This document shows positions 45,451 through 54,213 of a stretch of DNA of 64,000 nt, in pieces. A model generated the notes under the pieces. It searched no databases, had not been told where the DNA came from, and saw only the letters and a program-made list of their open reading frames with translations. The number at the start of each line of letters is the position of its first letter. The first letter of the stretch is position 1. This DNA comes from Devosia aquimaris. GTDB taxonomy: Bacteria; Pseudomonadota; Alphaproteobacteria; Rhizobiales; Devosiaceae. The DNA is taken from the NCBI RefSeq assembly GCF_020169335.1, contig NZ_JAIEZN010000001.1, positions 1,691,426-1,755,425 on the forward strand, given 5' to 3'. Position numbers and translations under genes: made by a program.

Positions 45451-46715
45451 GCGGCCTCGGGATCGCTGCTGCCATCGGCGACCATCTTCTTGTCCAGGCT
45501 CCGCTGATTGCGCAGCCCCGGGAAGATGATGCTCCAGAGAACGGCGATGCCCATGGCGCCCAATCCGCCCACCACCACGGCCGCCACGGGCCCGATGAAA
45601 TGGGCCACCGTGCCGGCGCGGAACTCGCCCAACTCGTTGGAGGCGCCAATGAACACCGAGTTCACGGCATTGACACGCCCGCGCACTTCCTCTGGGGTCC
45701 ACAGCTGCATGATGGTCTCGCGGATGGTGACGCTGACCATATCGGCCGCGCCCACCAGCGCCAGGGCGGGAATGGAAATCCACACCGTCGTGGACAGCCC
45801 GAAGATGAAAGTGAAAAGGCCGAACAGGCCCACGAACAGGAACAGCAACTTGCCGGCATGGTCGCGGATCGGGAATCGGGTCAGCACCAGCGCCATGACA
45901 ATGGCGCCCACGCCCGGCGCGGCACGCAGCAGGCCCAGCTCTTCCGGCCCGGCATGCAGAATATCCTTGGTGTAGACCGGCAGCAGCGCCACCGCCCCGC
46001 CCATCAGCACGGCAAACATGTCCAGCGAAATGGCGCCCAGCACCACCTTGTTGGAAAAGATGTAGCGGAAGCCGCCAAACATGGTCTCAAGGCTGGTCGC
46101 CTGCCCCCCGCTCTTCTGCGCCGGCTTGGGAATCAGCAGCACGCTGACCATGGCGATCAGCAGCAGCACGGCCCCGGTGCCAAAGGCCACCGTCGGCCCC
46201 AAGCCATAGAGCAACCCGCCCGCCGCCGGCCCCATGATCGAGGCAAACTGCCAGGCCGAGGCATTGACGGTGATGGCATTGCTCAGCGCTTGGGGCGGCA
46301 CCAGGTTTGGCGCCAGCGACTGCGCCGCCGGGCCCCAGAAGGCCCGCGCCGTACCCAGCACGATTAGAATGCCGAAGATCGGCCAGACTTCGTGGGCCTC
46401 GGCATTGACGAACACCAGGAAGCCCAGCGCGCAGAGCATTTCGACGCTCAGGCAGATCGCCATGATGGCGCGGCGGTTGAAGCGGTCAGCCGTCAGCCCG
46501 GTCACCAGCATGAGCAGCAGCGACGGCAGGAACAGGCTCAGCCCCACCAGCCCGAGCAGGAACACATCGCCGGTCACGTCATAGATTTGCCAGGCGATCG
46601 ACACCGACATGATCTGCACGGCAAAGCTGACCAGCAGGGTCGTCAGCCAGAAAAAGCGGAAGCCGATGTAGGAGAAGGCAATGCGGGAGGGGTCGGCGGG
46701 ACTGTGCGTGCTCAT
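45447..46715 (-). CDS. MFS transporter, EntS/MFS_3 type
   Basis: This 422-residue 12-helix transporter resembles the enterobactin exporter EntS and related MFS_3 proteins. It has FRFFWLTTLLVSFAVQIMSVSIAWQIYDVTGD in helix 1, TGLTADRFNRRAIMA as motif A, RAFWGPAAQSLAPNLVP after helix 4, and IMQLWTPEEVRGRVNAVNSVFIGASNELGEF in the second half, a very typical family block. No siderophore genes adjoin it, so the export substrate is open. It is upstream of rpsD on the same strand; its stop codon forms part of the predicted rpsD promoter. Confidence 0.88.
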   Translation of the reverse strand: MSTHSPADPSRIAFSYIGFRFFWLTTLLVSFAVQIMSVSIAWQIYDVTGDVFLLGLVGLSLFLPSLLLMLVTGLTADRFNRRAIMAICLSVEMLCALGFLVFVNAEAHEVWPIFGILIVLGTARAFWGPAAQSLAPNLVPPQALSNAITVNASAWQFASIMGPAAGGLLYGLGPTVAFGTGAVLLLIAMVSVLLIPKPAQKSGGQATSLETMFGGFRYIFSNKVVLGAISLDMFAVLMGGAVALLPVYTKDILHAGPEELGLLRAAPGVGAIVMALVLTRFPIRDHAGKLLFLFVGLFGLFTFIFGLSTTVWISIPALALVGAADMVSVTIRETIMQLWTPEEVRGRVNAVNSVFIGASNELGEFRAGTVAHFIGPVAAVVVGGLGAMGIAVLWSIIFPGLRNQRSLDKKMVADGSSDPEAA

Positions 46716-46814
46716 GGCGGGGAATGTGCACGGCGCTCGCCCGCCGTCAAAGGCGAAATGCGGGCAAAACGTACAGCGACAGCGCTTTCTTGGCCGGGCG
46801 TCGCAGCTGTGCCG

Positions 46815-47618
46815 CTATTCGTCCTTTGGCGCCGGTTTCTGCCGGTTGGGATTGGGCCGTTCGTGCCGCCGGTCGATCGAGGAGATCACCCCACGCAGCG
46901 TGCGCACCTCCTGGCTGGAGAACTGCCCGCGCGTCAGCGCCGTGCGCAGATTGTCCACCATGCCGGGACGCTTGTCGGCGGACGTGAAGAAGCCCGACTG
47001 GTCCAACACGCCTTCGAGATGCTCGAACAGCCCCACCAGTTCGCTGCGCGGCGCCACGTCCTGCCGGCTGCTGCCGATGGGCAGCGTCTCGGCCTGCCCC
47101 GACTGCCGCCGCCACTCATAGGCCAGGATCAGCACGGCCTGGGCGATATTGAGCGAGGCAAAGGCCGGCTCCACCGGCAGGGTGACGATCATGTCGGCCA
47201 GCGCCACCTCTTCATTGAGCAGGCCCCATTTTTCCCGGCCGAACAGCAGCCCGGCCTTCTGCCCGCCGCCGATATGGGCCACCATGCGCGTCGCCGCCTC
47301 GTCCGGGCCGATCACATCCTTCTGGATGCCGCGCGCCCGCGCGGTGGTGGCATAAACCAGCGTCAGATCGGCAATGGCCTCTTCTAGCGTCTCGAACACC
47401 GTCACCCGCTCGATCACATGGTCGGCGCGCGAGGCGGTTGCTACCGCCTTCTCATTGGGCCAGCCGTCGCGTGGCCGCACCAGGCGCAGGTCCCAAAGGC
47501 CGAAATTGGCCATGGCCCGCGCCGCCGTGCCGATATTCTCGCCCAGCTGCGGCTCGCACAGGATCACCACCGGTGTCGGCTTGAAGTCGATTTGGATCGA
47601 TGAATCTGTTCCGGCCAT
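46815..47618 (-). CDS. trmJ: tRNA/rRNA methyltransferase, TrmJ-like SPOUT
   Basis: This 267-residue SPOUT-class RNA methyltransferase has PVVILCEPQLGENIGTAARAMANFG at the N-terminus. The knot-forming GLLFGREKWGLLNEEV and ASLNIAQAVLILAYEWRR follow, diagnostic of the TrmJ/LasT group that 2'-O-methylates position 32 of tRNAs with S-adenosylmethionine. A C-terminal helical extension (about 180-267) is standard for TrmJ. ttcA, which modifies the same tRNA position 32, is 4 kb away in this window. The gene stands alone, 65 bp upstream of nothing on the same strand except the divergent-spaced GNAT gene. Confidence 0.87.
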   Translation of the reverse strand: MAGTDSSIQIDFKPTPVVILCEPQLGENIGTAARAMANFGLWDLRLVRPRDGWPNEKAVATASRADHVIERVTVFETLEEAIADLTLVYATTARARGIQKDVIGPDEAATRMVAHIGGGQKAGLLFGREKWGLLNEEVALADMIVTLPVEPAFASLNIAQAVLILAYEWRRQSGQAETLPIGSSRQDVAPRSELVGLFEHLEGVLDQSGFFTSADKRPGMVDNLRTALTRGQFSSQEVRTLRGVISSIDRRHERPNPNRQKPAPKDE

Positions 47619-47683
47619 GGCCCTGCTCTCTTGGTTGGGCGCACATACCGTGTTTTGGCCGCCGCTGGCAAATGCCCGCCGCG

Positions 47684-48265
47684 CTAGTCCGCCGCCTGTT
47701 CACGGCGCATGGCGTTCCATTCCGGCCACAGCATGGCATAGACGAATTCCTCGTCCCAGCCGCCCTTGAACGCCGCATGTTCGCGGAAATGGGCTTCCCG
47801 CCGCATGCCCAGCCGCTCCATCAGCCGCCAGCTCGGCGCATTGGCGGTGTGGCAGCGCGCCGAGACGCGGTGCATGTCGCAGGGGCCGAAGGCCAGGTCG
47901 AGCATGGCATTGGCCGCCTCGGTGGCAAAGCCCTGCCCCTGGTGCGCCGGATCCAGGATCCAGCCCAGCTCGCCCTGCCGTGCCTCGACATTGCGCCAGA
48001 TCAGCGACATCTCCCCGATCACGCAATTGTTCTCCGCCAGCTCCACCGCCAGCACGATCTTGTCACCCTCGACATCAAGCGCCACCTGCCCGGTGCGCTG
48101 CTGCACGGCCATGGCGCATTCGTCCCGGCTCAGTGGCCCGTCGAACAGATAGCGCGCCACCGCTTCAAGTCGGCGATAGGCAAACACCGCGTCGACATCT
48201 CCGCGCGTGAACGGGCGCAGCCGCAGGCGCTGGGTGCTGACTGGATAGTCTGGATAGGCGGCCAT
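47684..48265 (-). CDS. GNAT family acetyltransferase, RimJ/RimL type
   Basis: This 193-residue protein has the RimJ/RimL pattern: STQRLRLRPFTRGDVDAVFAYR, GELGWILDPAHQGQGFATEAANAMLDLAF with the acetyl-CoA loop, and ARCHTANAPSWRLMERLGMRREAHFREH. Family members acetylate N-termini of ribosomal proteins or other amines. The ATG at 48265 has GGAGGGGG upstream, the strongest RBS in this region, and is preferred over 48298. It is transcribed toward trmJ and divergent from the GFA gene. Confidence 0.88.
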   Translation of the reverse strand: MAAYPDYPVSTQRLRLRPFTRGDVDAVFAYRRLEAVARYLFDGPLSRDECAMAVQQRTGQVALDVEGDKIVLAVELAENNCVIGEMSLIWRNVEARQGELGWILDPAHQGQGFATEAANAMLDLAFGPCDMHRVSARCHTANAPSWRLMERLGMRREAHFREHAAFKGGWDEEFVYAMLWPEWNAMRREQAAD

Positions 48266-48363
48266 AGCGTCCCCCTCCGGGCGCAGCACTCTTGCCATTG
48301 TCGACTGCAAACGCAAGCCGCCTCCCCTTGCCGCGCCTTCGGCGCCATGCCAGCCTGTGGCCC

Positions 48364-48804
48364 ATGAGCTCGCCGGCCCGCCCACAAATTGACATCGCCG
48401 CCCGCTGCGCCTGCGGCGCCATTGGCCTGGCCGTTTCTGGTCAAGTTGTATCCATGTTGCTGTGTTCCTGCCTGGATTGCCAGCGCGCCACCGGCAGCGG
48501 CCATTCCAGTGTCGCTCTGGTGCCCACATCGGCGCTCACCGTCACCGGCACGCCGAAATCTGTATCCAGAAAAGCCGATTCCGGCGCCGCCTTCACGCGC
48601 CACTTCTGCGGCGAATGCGGCATGCCGCTCTATGGGCAATCGTCCCGCGCGCCCGATCTGCGCATGCTGGCCGTCGGCTTTTTCGCCGGCCAGACCAATT
48701 GGTTCGCCCCACGACAGCTCATTTTTGCACGCAGCCAGCAGGCCTGGGACCTGGTGGGCGACCATATCGCCCGGCATCAACGCTATCGGGAGTCACCGCC
48801 ATGA
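48364..48804 (+). CDS. GFA family zinc protein
   Basis: This 146-residue protein has the glutathione-dependent formaldehyde-activating (GFA/CENP-V) zinc motifs in order: CACG (about 17-20), CSCLDCQRATG (about 34-44) and FCGECGMPLYG (about 82-92). Members catalyse or bind S-hydroxymethylglutathione adducts, but most remain untested. I chose the ATG at 48364 over 48292, which would extend into the promoter of the divergent gene. The stop overlaps the start of the TfoX-like gene (ATGA). Confidence 0.87.
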   Translation: MSSPARPQIDIAARCACGAIGLAVSGQVVSMLLCSCLDCQRATGSGHSSVALVPTSALTVTGTPKSVSRKADSGAAFTRHFCGECGMPLYGQSSRAPDLRMLAVGFFAGQTNWFAPRQLIFARSQQAWDLVGDHIARHQRYRESPP

Positions 48805-49136
48805 GCCTGGCGTCCGACGAACTGAGTGACCGGATTCGCGCCCTTGTGCCGCCCGGCCTGGTGCTGCGCGAACAGAAGATGTTCGGCGCAGTCGCCTTCA
48901 TGCTCGATGGCAATATGCTGGTCGCACCAATGAAGGATGGCGCCCTGCTGGTGCGCACCGGCAAGGACGCGCAGGCCGACGCCCTCACCCGCCCCGGTGC
49001 CGCCGTCATGAGCATGACGGGCCGCACCATGTCCGGCTTTGTCGAGGTCTCTGGCGATGCCATCGAAGATGACGATGCGCTCAACCAATGGCTCGAGCTG
49101 GCCCTGGCCTTCGTGCGCACCCTACCGCCGAAATAG
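48801..49136 (+). CDS. TfoX/Sxy N-terminal domain protein
   Basis: This 111-residue protein has the TfoX N-terminal domain pattern: LREQKMFGAVAFMLDGNMLVAPMKDGALLVRTG and, later, MSGFVEVSGDAIEDDDALNQWLELALAFV. The TfoX C-terminal DNA-interaction domain is absent. Full-length TfoX activates competence genes in gammaproteobacteria; single-domain forms are common in alphaproteobacteria with no known role. Coupled to the GFA gene by a 4-bp overlap and convergent with fabF. Confidence 0.85.
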   Translation: MSLASDELSDRIRALVPPGLVLREQKMFGAVAFMLDGNMLVAPMKDGALLVRTGKDAQADALTRPGAAVMSMTGRTMSGFVEVSGDAIEDDDALNQWLELALAFVRTLPPK

Positions 49137-49159
49137 CCGACCCCACATTGCGGGATCGG
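49137..49159. terminator. Hairpin between TfoX-like gene and fabF
   Basis: Arms CCGA-C-CCC / GGG-A-TCGG form a 7-bp stem with one mismatch and a 7-nt loop, directly after the TfoX stop and 14 bp beyond the fabF stop. No T-run is seen. Confidence 0.4.
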
Positions 49160-49172
49160 CCAACGTTCCGGT

Positions 49173-50453
49173 TCAGATGCGGCCGAACACCAGCGCGGCA
49201 TTGACGCCGCCGAAGCCGAACGAGTTCGACAGCGCATAATCGACCTGCGCCTTCTGCGCCACATTGGGCACCAGGTTGAACTTGTCGGCGACCTCTTCGG
49301 GGTCTTCGAGGTTGATCGTGGGCGGCAGCACGCCTTCGCGCAGCGCCTGCACTGTCACCACGGCTTCAAAGGCACCGGCGGCACCCAGCATGTGCCCGGT
49401 GGCCGATTTGGTCGACGACACCGCCAGATCCTTGCCGCGGCCTTCGAACACCGCCGAAATGCCGGCGATCTCGGCCGCATCGCCCACCGCAGTGGAGGTT
49501 GCATGCGCATTGACATAGCCGATCTGCGACGGGGCAACGCCCGCCATGGTGAGTGCATTGCGCATCGCCACCTGGGCCCCGGCGCCATCGGGTGAACCCG
49601 AGGTCAGGTGATAGGCATCGGCCGAGGTGCCATAGCCCGCCAGGATTGCCAGCGGCTTGGCGCCACGCGCCTTGGCGTGGCTCAGCTTTTCGATCACCAG
49701 CACGGCGGCGCCTTCGGCCAGCACAAAGCCATCATGGCCCTTGTCAAAGGGACGCGAGGCCGCTTCCGGCCGGTCATTGAACGCCGTGGCCAGCGCGCGC
49801 GACGCAGCAAAGCCACCCACAGAAATCGGGTCGACCGAACCTTCGGCACCGCCGACGACGGCCACTTCGGCCTCGCCGGTCATGATCAGGCGCATGCCAT
49901 CGCCAATGGCCTGGGCCGAGGCGGCACAGGCGGTCACCGGCGTGCCGATCGGCCCGCGGAAACCGTGCAGGATGGAGAGCCAGCCGGCCGCCAGATTGGC
50001 GAGGAACGACGGCACGGTGAACGGCGACAACCGCCGCGCGCCCTTGGTATTGATGGTCTCGACCGCCCGCGCCATCACTGGCGAGCCGCCCACACCCGAG
50101 CCGATGATCGTGGCGGTCGCCGCCTGGTCTTCCGGCGAAGTGGGGTGCCAATTGGCCTGGTCCAGCGCTTCGGTGGCCGCGCCGATGGCATATTGGATGA
50201 ACAGATCCATCTTCTTGACGTCCTTGGCGTCAATGAAATCCACCGGGTCAAAGCCCTGCGGATCATTGGCCTTGGCGGGCACCAGCCCGGCAATGCTGGC
50301 GCCAAAGCCGGTGGTATCGAAGCGGTCGTTCTGCACGATGCCGCTACGGCCCGCGGTCAGCCGCTCCCACATGGTGGGCACGCCCACACCCAGCGGGCAG
50401 ACAACGCCCATGCCGGTAACAACGATCGGATCGGACGGGTCTGGCTTGAGCAT
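49173..50453 (-). CDS. fabF: Beta-ketoacyl-ACP synthase II
   Basis: This 426-residue condensing enzyme elongates acyl-ACP with malonyl-ACP. The Cys-His-His triad is intact: C176 in TACAASAQA, histidine in NAHATST and histidine in GHMLGAAGAFEA; the final SFGFGGVNAALV is standard. No acpP, fabG or fabZ is adjacent, so it is probably a second, stand-alone KAS, as often found for special fatty acids or lipopolysaccharide very-long-chain acids. It lies 56 bp downstream of a marR gene on the same strand and could be controlled by it. Confidence 0.93.
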   Translation of the reverse strand: MLKPDPSDPIVVTGMGVVCPLGVGVPTMWERLTAGRSGIVQNDRFDTTGFGASIAGLVPAKANDPQGFDPVDFIDAKDVKKMDLFIQYAIGAATEALDQANWHPTSPEDQAATATIIGSGVGGSPVMARAVETINTKGARRLSPFTVPSFLANLAAGWLSILHGFRGPIGTPVTACAASAQAIGDGMRLIMTGEAEVAVVGGAEGSVDPISVGGFAASRALATAFNDRPEAASRPFDKGHDGFVLAEGAAVLVIEKLSHAKARGAKPLAILAGYGTSADAYHLTSGSPDGAGAQVAMRNALTMAGVAPSQIGYVNAHATSTAVGDAAEIAGISAVFEGRGKDLAVSSTKSATGHMLGAAGAFEAVVTVQALREGVLPPTINLEDPEEVADKFNLVPNVAQKAQVDYALSNSFGFGGVNAALVFGRI

Positions 50454-50509
50454 GTTCTGTCTCCTGTGGAATGCGGCGATGTGTGGCGCGTCCCGGCCAC
50501 CCGGGACAA

Positions 50510-50926
50510 CTAGAGGCGCGCCACCTGCCGCATGGCGGCGATGACGGTGGTAAAATCGGGGGCCGCGAGCGCGGCGCGCAACTCGGCCTGGTTCTGCGCC
50601 CAGGCGGGGCGCACGGCATCGACCATTTCGGCGCCCTGCGGCGTCAGCCGGGCAATGCGGCTGTTGCCGCGCTCGCCATCGGCCCAGGCCACCAGGCCCC
50701 GCCGCTCCAGCAGCGCCAGATTGCGCGACAATGTCGACCGATCCATGGCGATCGCCGCAGCCATCTGCGTTACCGAGCGGCCCGGATGCTGCAGCAGCGA
50801 CCCCAGGATGCTGAACTGCGCCGCCGTGATGCCGAAACCGCGCAGCTTGCGGTCAGCCAGCCGCGTCACGGCCCGTGAGGCCATGCGGGCATTGAGCACC
50901 AGACACTGGTCGAAATCATCCTGCAT
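50510..50926 (-). CDS. MarR family transcriptional regulator
   Basis: This 138-residue winged-helix protein has the MarR layout: a helical dimerisation start (QDDFDQCLVLNARMASRAVTRLADRKLRGFGIT), recognition region AAAIAMDRSTLSRNLALLERRGL and wing WADGERGNSRIARLT. The ATG at 50926 is chosen by homology to the family start; an upstream in-frame extension to 51031 would read through the operator. No Shine-Dalgarno precedes this ATG. It is upstream of fabF and divergent from icd, and probably represses its own promoter through the palindrome at 50942-50955. Confidence 0.9.
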   Translation of the reverse strand: MQDDFDQCLVLNARMASRAVTRLADRKLRGFGITAAQFSILGSLLQHPGRSVTQMAAAIAMDRSTLSRNLALLERRGLVAWADGERGNSRIARLTPQGAEMVDAVRPAWAQNQAELRAALAAPDFTTVIAAMRQVARL

Positions 50927-50933
50927 GGCTGCA

Positions 50934-50962
50934 CAGGTAGTCGTGCATATGCACGGTGTCAA
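50934..50962 (-). promoter_or_regulatory. Predicted marR promoter with palindromic operator
   Basis: On the minus strand: TTGACA (-35), a 17-nt spacer, then a weak -10 TACCTG. The spacer holds a perfect 14-bp palindrome, CGTGCATATGCACG (50942-50955), a shape typical of MarR operators. The predicted transcript start falls at or next to the marR ATG. Confidence 0.55.
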
Positions 50963-51072
50963 CTGGCATGCCCCCTTGCCCATGCCGCCTTTGCGCACCC
51001 TCCAAGCCAGTGCTATACGGGCAGCGAACAAGGCCGAAAGGTCAACATGCGGATTTCAGGGAGATATTTCCG

Positions 51073-52284
51073 ATGAGCAAAATCAAAGTCGCCAACCCGG
51101 TGGTCGATCTCGACGGCGACGAGATGACCCGGATCATCTGGCAGGCGATCAAGGACAAACTCATCCATCCCTATCTCGATCTGCCCATTGAATATTATGA
51201 CCTCTCGGTCGAGAGCCGCGACGCCACCAACGACCAGATCACGGTCGATGCCGCCCATGCCATCCAGAAGCATGGCGTCGGCATCAAATGCGCCACCATC
51301 ACCCCCGATGAGCAGCGCGTTGAGGAATTCAAGCTCAAGAAGATGTGGAAGTCGCCCAACGGCACCATCCGCAACATCCTGGGCGGCGTGATCTTCCGCG
51401 AGCCCATCATCTGCAAGAACGTGCCGCGCCTAGTGCCCGGTTGGACCCAGCCCATCATCGTGGGCCGCCATGCCTTCGGCGACCAGTACCGCGCCACCGA
51501 CTTCCTCTTCCCCGGCAAGGGCACGCTGTCCATCAAGTTCACCGGTGAAGACGGCAAGGTCATCGAGCACGAAGTCTATCAGGCCCCCGGCGCCGGCGTC
51601 GCCATGGCCATGTACAACCTCGATGATTCGATCCGCGACTTCGCCTACTCCAGCTTCAACTACGGCCTGGCCCGTGGCGTGCCGGTGTACCTGAGCACCA
51701 AGAACACCATCCTCAAGGCCTATGACGGCCGCTTCAAGGATATCTTCCAGGAGATCTACGAGGCCGAGTTCAAGGAGAAGTTCGAGGCCAAGAAGATCTG
51801 GTACGAACACCGCCTGATCGACGACATGGTTGCCTCCGCCCTCAAGTGGAGCGGCGGCTATGTCTGGGCCTGCAAGAACTACGACGGCGACGTGCAGTCC
51901 GACATCGTGGCCCAGGGCTTCGGCTCGCTCGGCCTGATGACCTCGGTTCTGGCCACGCCCGATGGCAAGATCGTCGAGGCCGAAGCCGCCCATGGCACCG
52001 TGACCCGTCACTACCGCCAGCACCAGCAGGGCAAGGAGACCTCCACCAACTCCACCGCTTCCATCTTCGCCTGGACGCGTGGCCTGGCCCACCGCGCCAA
52101 GCTCGATGACAACGAAGCGCTGGCCAAGTTCGCCACCACGCTGGAAAAGGTCACCGTCGACACCATCGAGGAAGGCAAGATGACCAAGGATCTCTCCCTG
52201 CTCGTCGGCCCCGATCAGCCCTGGCTCTCGACCCTGGGCTTCCTCGACGCCATCGACAAGAACCTGCAGAAGGCCATGGCCTGA
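51073..52284 (+). CDS. icd: Isocitrate dehydrogenase (NADP+)
   Basis: This 403-residue enzyme is of the eukaryote-like homodimeric IDH class found in Rhizobiales. It has [24 protein letters not shown] at the N-terminus, [20 protein letters not shown] in the substrate site, and the C-terminal [39 protein letters not shown]/isocitrate block. It oxidises isocitrate to 2-oxoglutarate in the TCA cycle. I chose the ATG at 51073; the 39-residue upstream in-frame extension is not homologous. It shares a 146-bp upstream region with the divergent marR gene and ends at two terminators. Confidence 0.96.
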   Translation: MSKIKVANPVVDLDGDEMTRIIWQAIKDKLIHPYLDLPIEYYDLSVESRDATNDQITVDAAHAIQKHGVGIKCATITPDEQRVEEFKLKKMWKSPNGTIRNILGGVIFREPIICKNVPRLVPGWTQPIIVGRHAFGDQYRATDFLFPGKGTLSIKFTGEDGKVIEHEVYQAPGAGVAMAMYNLDDSIRDFAYSSFNYGLARGVPVYLSTKNTILKAYDGRFKDIFQEIYEAEFKEKFEAKKIWYEHRLIDDMVASALKWSGGYVWACKNYDGDVQSDIVAQGFGSLGLMTSVLATPDGKIVEAEAAHGTVTRHYRQHQQGKETSTNSTASIFAWTRGLAHRAKLDDNEALAKFATTLEKVTVDTIEEGKMTKDLSLLVGPDQPWLSTLGFLDAIDKNLQKAMA

Positions 52285-52293
52285 CAATGCGAA

Positions 52294-52319
52294 AGAGCCG
52301 GCACCCAGGTGCCGGCTCT
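52294..52319 (+). terminator. First hairpin after icd
   Basis: A perfect 12-bp stem AGAGCCGGCACC / GGTGCCGGCTCT with a 2-nt spacer as loop, 10 bp after the icd stop, followed by CTCCC rather than T. Probably stabilises the 3' end. Confidence 0.6.
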
Positions 52320-52334
52320 CCCTAGGAATTCGGG

Positions 52335-52360
52335 AAAGGGCGCCTCGCGGCGCCCTTTTT
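52335..52360. terminator. Bidirectional terminator between icd and the VWA gene
   Basis: The stem AAAGGGCGCC / GGCGCCCTTT with loop TCGC is followed by TTTTG on the plus strand. It lies directly at the 3' end of the minus-strand VWA gene. Confidence 0.85.
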
Positions 52361-52361
52361 G

Positions 52362-54056
52362 TTACTTGGTCTTGCCGGCCTTGGGCGCCTCCAGCGTCAC
52401 CTCGGTCCGCTCGCCGGCGGACACCGTCACGGGGCTTTCGCTCTTTGCGCCCTCAACCTCCAGCGCGAGCACATAGTCGCCCGCCGGCAGGGTGAGCGAG
52501 AACTCCGGGCCATAACCGCCGCCAAACGACTCGCGATTGCCCTCGAGGTTCTTCTTGGCGCTTTGTGCCTCGACATAGCCATTGGACGGAATGGTCGCCG
52601 CCAGAACACCGGCGTTGAGCGTCAGGGCGACATCGGTCTGCTGCCCGCCTTCAACCGTGAACGGCAACTCACCCTTGGCCCCATCGAGCTGGTACACGGC
52701 CACATAGTCGCCCGGAGTCAGCTCGAACTGCTGCTCGCCGCCATAGCCGTTGGCCACCGATTCACGCGATCCATCCAGCGCCTTCTTCGCCTTCTGGATA
52801 TCCACCCAGATACCGGCATCGACGGCCATGCCAGGCACATACTCGGCCTTGACCGCGGCCACGCCGACCCCGACCACGACGTTCTTCTCAATGGTCTCGC
52901 CCGCCGCCAGGGTGAAGCTCTCGGTCACCTCACCGGCCCCGACCTTGACCGTCAGCGTCAGATCGCCGGCCGGAACGCGGAAATTCTCCTCGCCATAGCC
53001 ATAGGCTTCACCACCCGGATAGGTGAGCGACAGCGGCGCCCCATCGGCCACGGGCTCGCCTTCGGCCGCAAAGGCCCGCACCTTGACCAGCCCGGCATTG
53101 AGCACGAAGTGCGGCTCGATGACCTCATCTGCCGTGACCGTCACCGGCTGATCCTGTTCAACCTCACCCCATTTCGCGCGCAGGATGTAGTTGCCCGGCT
53201 CCATATCGATCTTGGCACCCGAGTGATACTCGGTCCGCAGCCACTCACCGGCCGAGCCGTCTTCCAGCACGGAATGGAAGTTCCACGAAATGTCGGCATT
53301 GTCGTCGACGAGGTCAGGACCGCCTTCGGTCAGCGAGGCCGAGGGCGCCACCGTATAGTTGACGGCCGCCGGCTCCTGCTTCGGCTCGGGTTCCGGCGCA
53401 GGCTCGGCTTCGGCCACCTCTGCCACCGTGGCGCTGAGCGCATCCACCAGCGCATCGCCATCCTGCGCAGACAGGTATCGCCCGCCTGTATTTTCCGCCA
53501 GGCACGCCACCTGCTGCCCCTCTTCGTCGGACAGGCCAAAGCCCAGCACATGGGTGGTGAAGTCAACGCCCTGCGATTCCAGTTCGCTCGCCAATTGGCA
53601 GGGGTCGACCTCGCAGGTCTCCAACCCGTCGGTGATCAGGATCACCGTCGCCTTGTCCTCGGTGAACTGCAATGCCTCGGCGGCGCGACGCACAGCTTCG
53701 GAAATGGGGGTCTTGCCCTTGGGATTGATCTCGTCGGCCGCCGCCACAATGGCCGGGCCCGCGCCAGGACCGGGCTCCACCAGCATTTCAATGTCGTCGC
53801 AATTGCCCTTCTCGCGGTGGCCATAGCTCATCAGGCCCAGCTCGAGGTCATCGGGCAGATCCTTGAGCACCGAGGCCAGTGTTTCCCGCGCGATGGTAAT
53901 GCGCGCCTTGCCCTCGATCTGCGCCCACATCGAGCCCGACCCGTCCAATACGATGATCGCCCGGTCAGCCGCGACAACCGGCAATGCCAGTCCGAGCGCC
54001 GCCACCATGCCCAGGGCAAGACTGCGCCACCCCATGCCTGTCCTCGATCCCCACAT
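52362..54056 (-). CDS. Secreted VWA-domain protein with four C-terminal beta repeats
   Basis: This 564-residue protein has a signal peptide (1-30, ending VVAA-DR), then a von Willebrand A domain (about 31-205). The complete MIDAS start is DGSGSMW (D38, S40, S42), with a threonine in GKTPISEAV and a late TDG. A Pro/Glu linker follows (EPAPEPEPKQEP). Then come four related beta-sandwich-like repeats of about 80-85 residues (roughly 233-318, 319-394, 395-479 and 480-564), each with a PGDY/PAGDY turn. It is probably periplasmic or surface-bound. The ATG at 54056 has GGAGG upstream. No MoxR-type ATPase is adjacent. Confidence 0.85.
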   Translation of the reverse strand: MWGSRTGMGWRSLALGMVAALGLALPVVAADRAIIVLDGSGSMWAQIEGKARITIARETLASVLKDLPDDLELGLMSYGHREKGNCDDIEMLVEPGPGAGPAIVAAADEINPKGKTPISEAVRRAAEALQFTEDKATVILITDGLETCEVDPCQLASELESQGVDFTTHVLGFGLSDEEGQQVACLAENTGGRYLSAQDGDALVDALSATVAEVAEAEPAPEPEPKQEPAAVNYTVAPSASLTEGGPDLVDDNADISWNFHSVLEDGSAGEWLRTEYHSGAKIDMEPGNYILRAKWGEVEQDQPVTVTADEVIEPHFVLNAGLVKVRAFAAEGEPVADGAPLSLTYPGGEAYGYGEENFRVPAGDLTLTVKVGAGEVTESFTLAAGETIEKNVVVGVGVAAVKAEYVPGMAVDAGIWVDIQKAKKALDGSRESVANGYGGEQQFELTPGDYVAVYQLDGAKGELPFTVEGGQQTDVALTLNAGVLAATIPSNGYVEAQSAKKNLEGNRESFGGGYGPEFSLTLPAGDYVLALEVEGAKSESPVTVSAGERTEVTLEAPKAGKTK

Positions 54057-54072
54057 GCTGTGTCCCTCCAGA

Positions 54073-54213
54073 TCAAAGTTCAATAATGGCACCGACCATG
54101 CCCAGTGCAAAGAAAATCACGGCAGCGGTGACGACAGTATGAACAGCCCAGGGCAGCATTCTGAACAATCGCGACACAATTGCCACGGCACGACCTCTGT
54201 TGCCCACGGTCAT
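54073..54213 (-). CDS. Possible single-pass membrane miniprotein upstream of VWA gene
   Basis: This 46-residue ORF (ATG at 54213 after GAGGA; longer in-frame start at 54261) has a basic N-terminus (GNRGRAVAIVSRLFR). One hydrophobic helix follows (TVVTAAVIFFALGMVGAIIEL) and ends at the C-terminus. It ends 16 bp before the VWA start codon and would be cotranscribed with it. It matches no family I recognise. The clean N-in topology supports a real gene; homology is lacking. Confidence 0.4.
   Translation of the reverse strand: MTVGNRGRAVAIVSRLFRMLPWAVHTVVTAAVIFFALGMVGAIIEL

Noticed and set aside
52359-54086. 575-residue open frame on the plus strand
   Set aside because: It is the antisense of the VWA gene, has a low-complexity His/Arg/Gly-rich translation with no recognisable domain, and no RBS; the minus-strand frame has a signal peptide, MIDAS and repeats.
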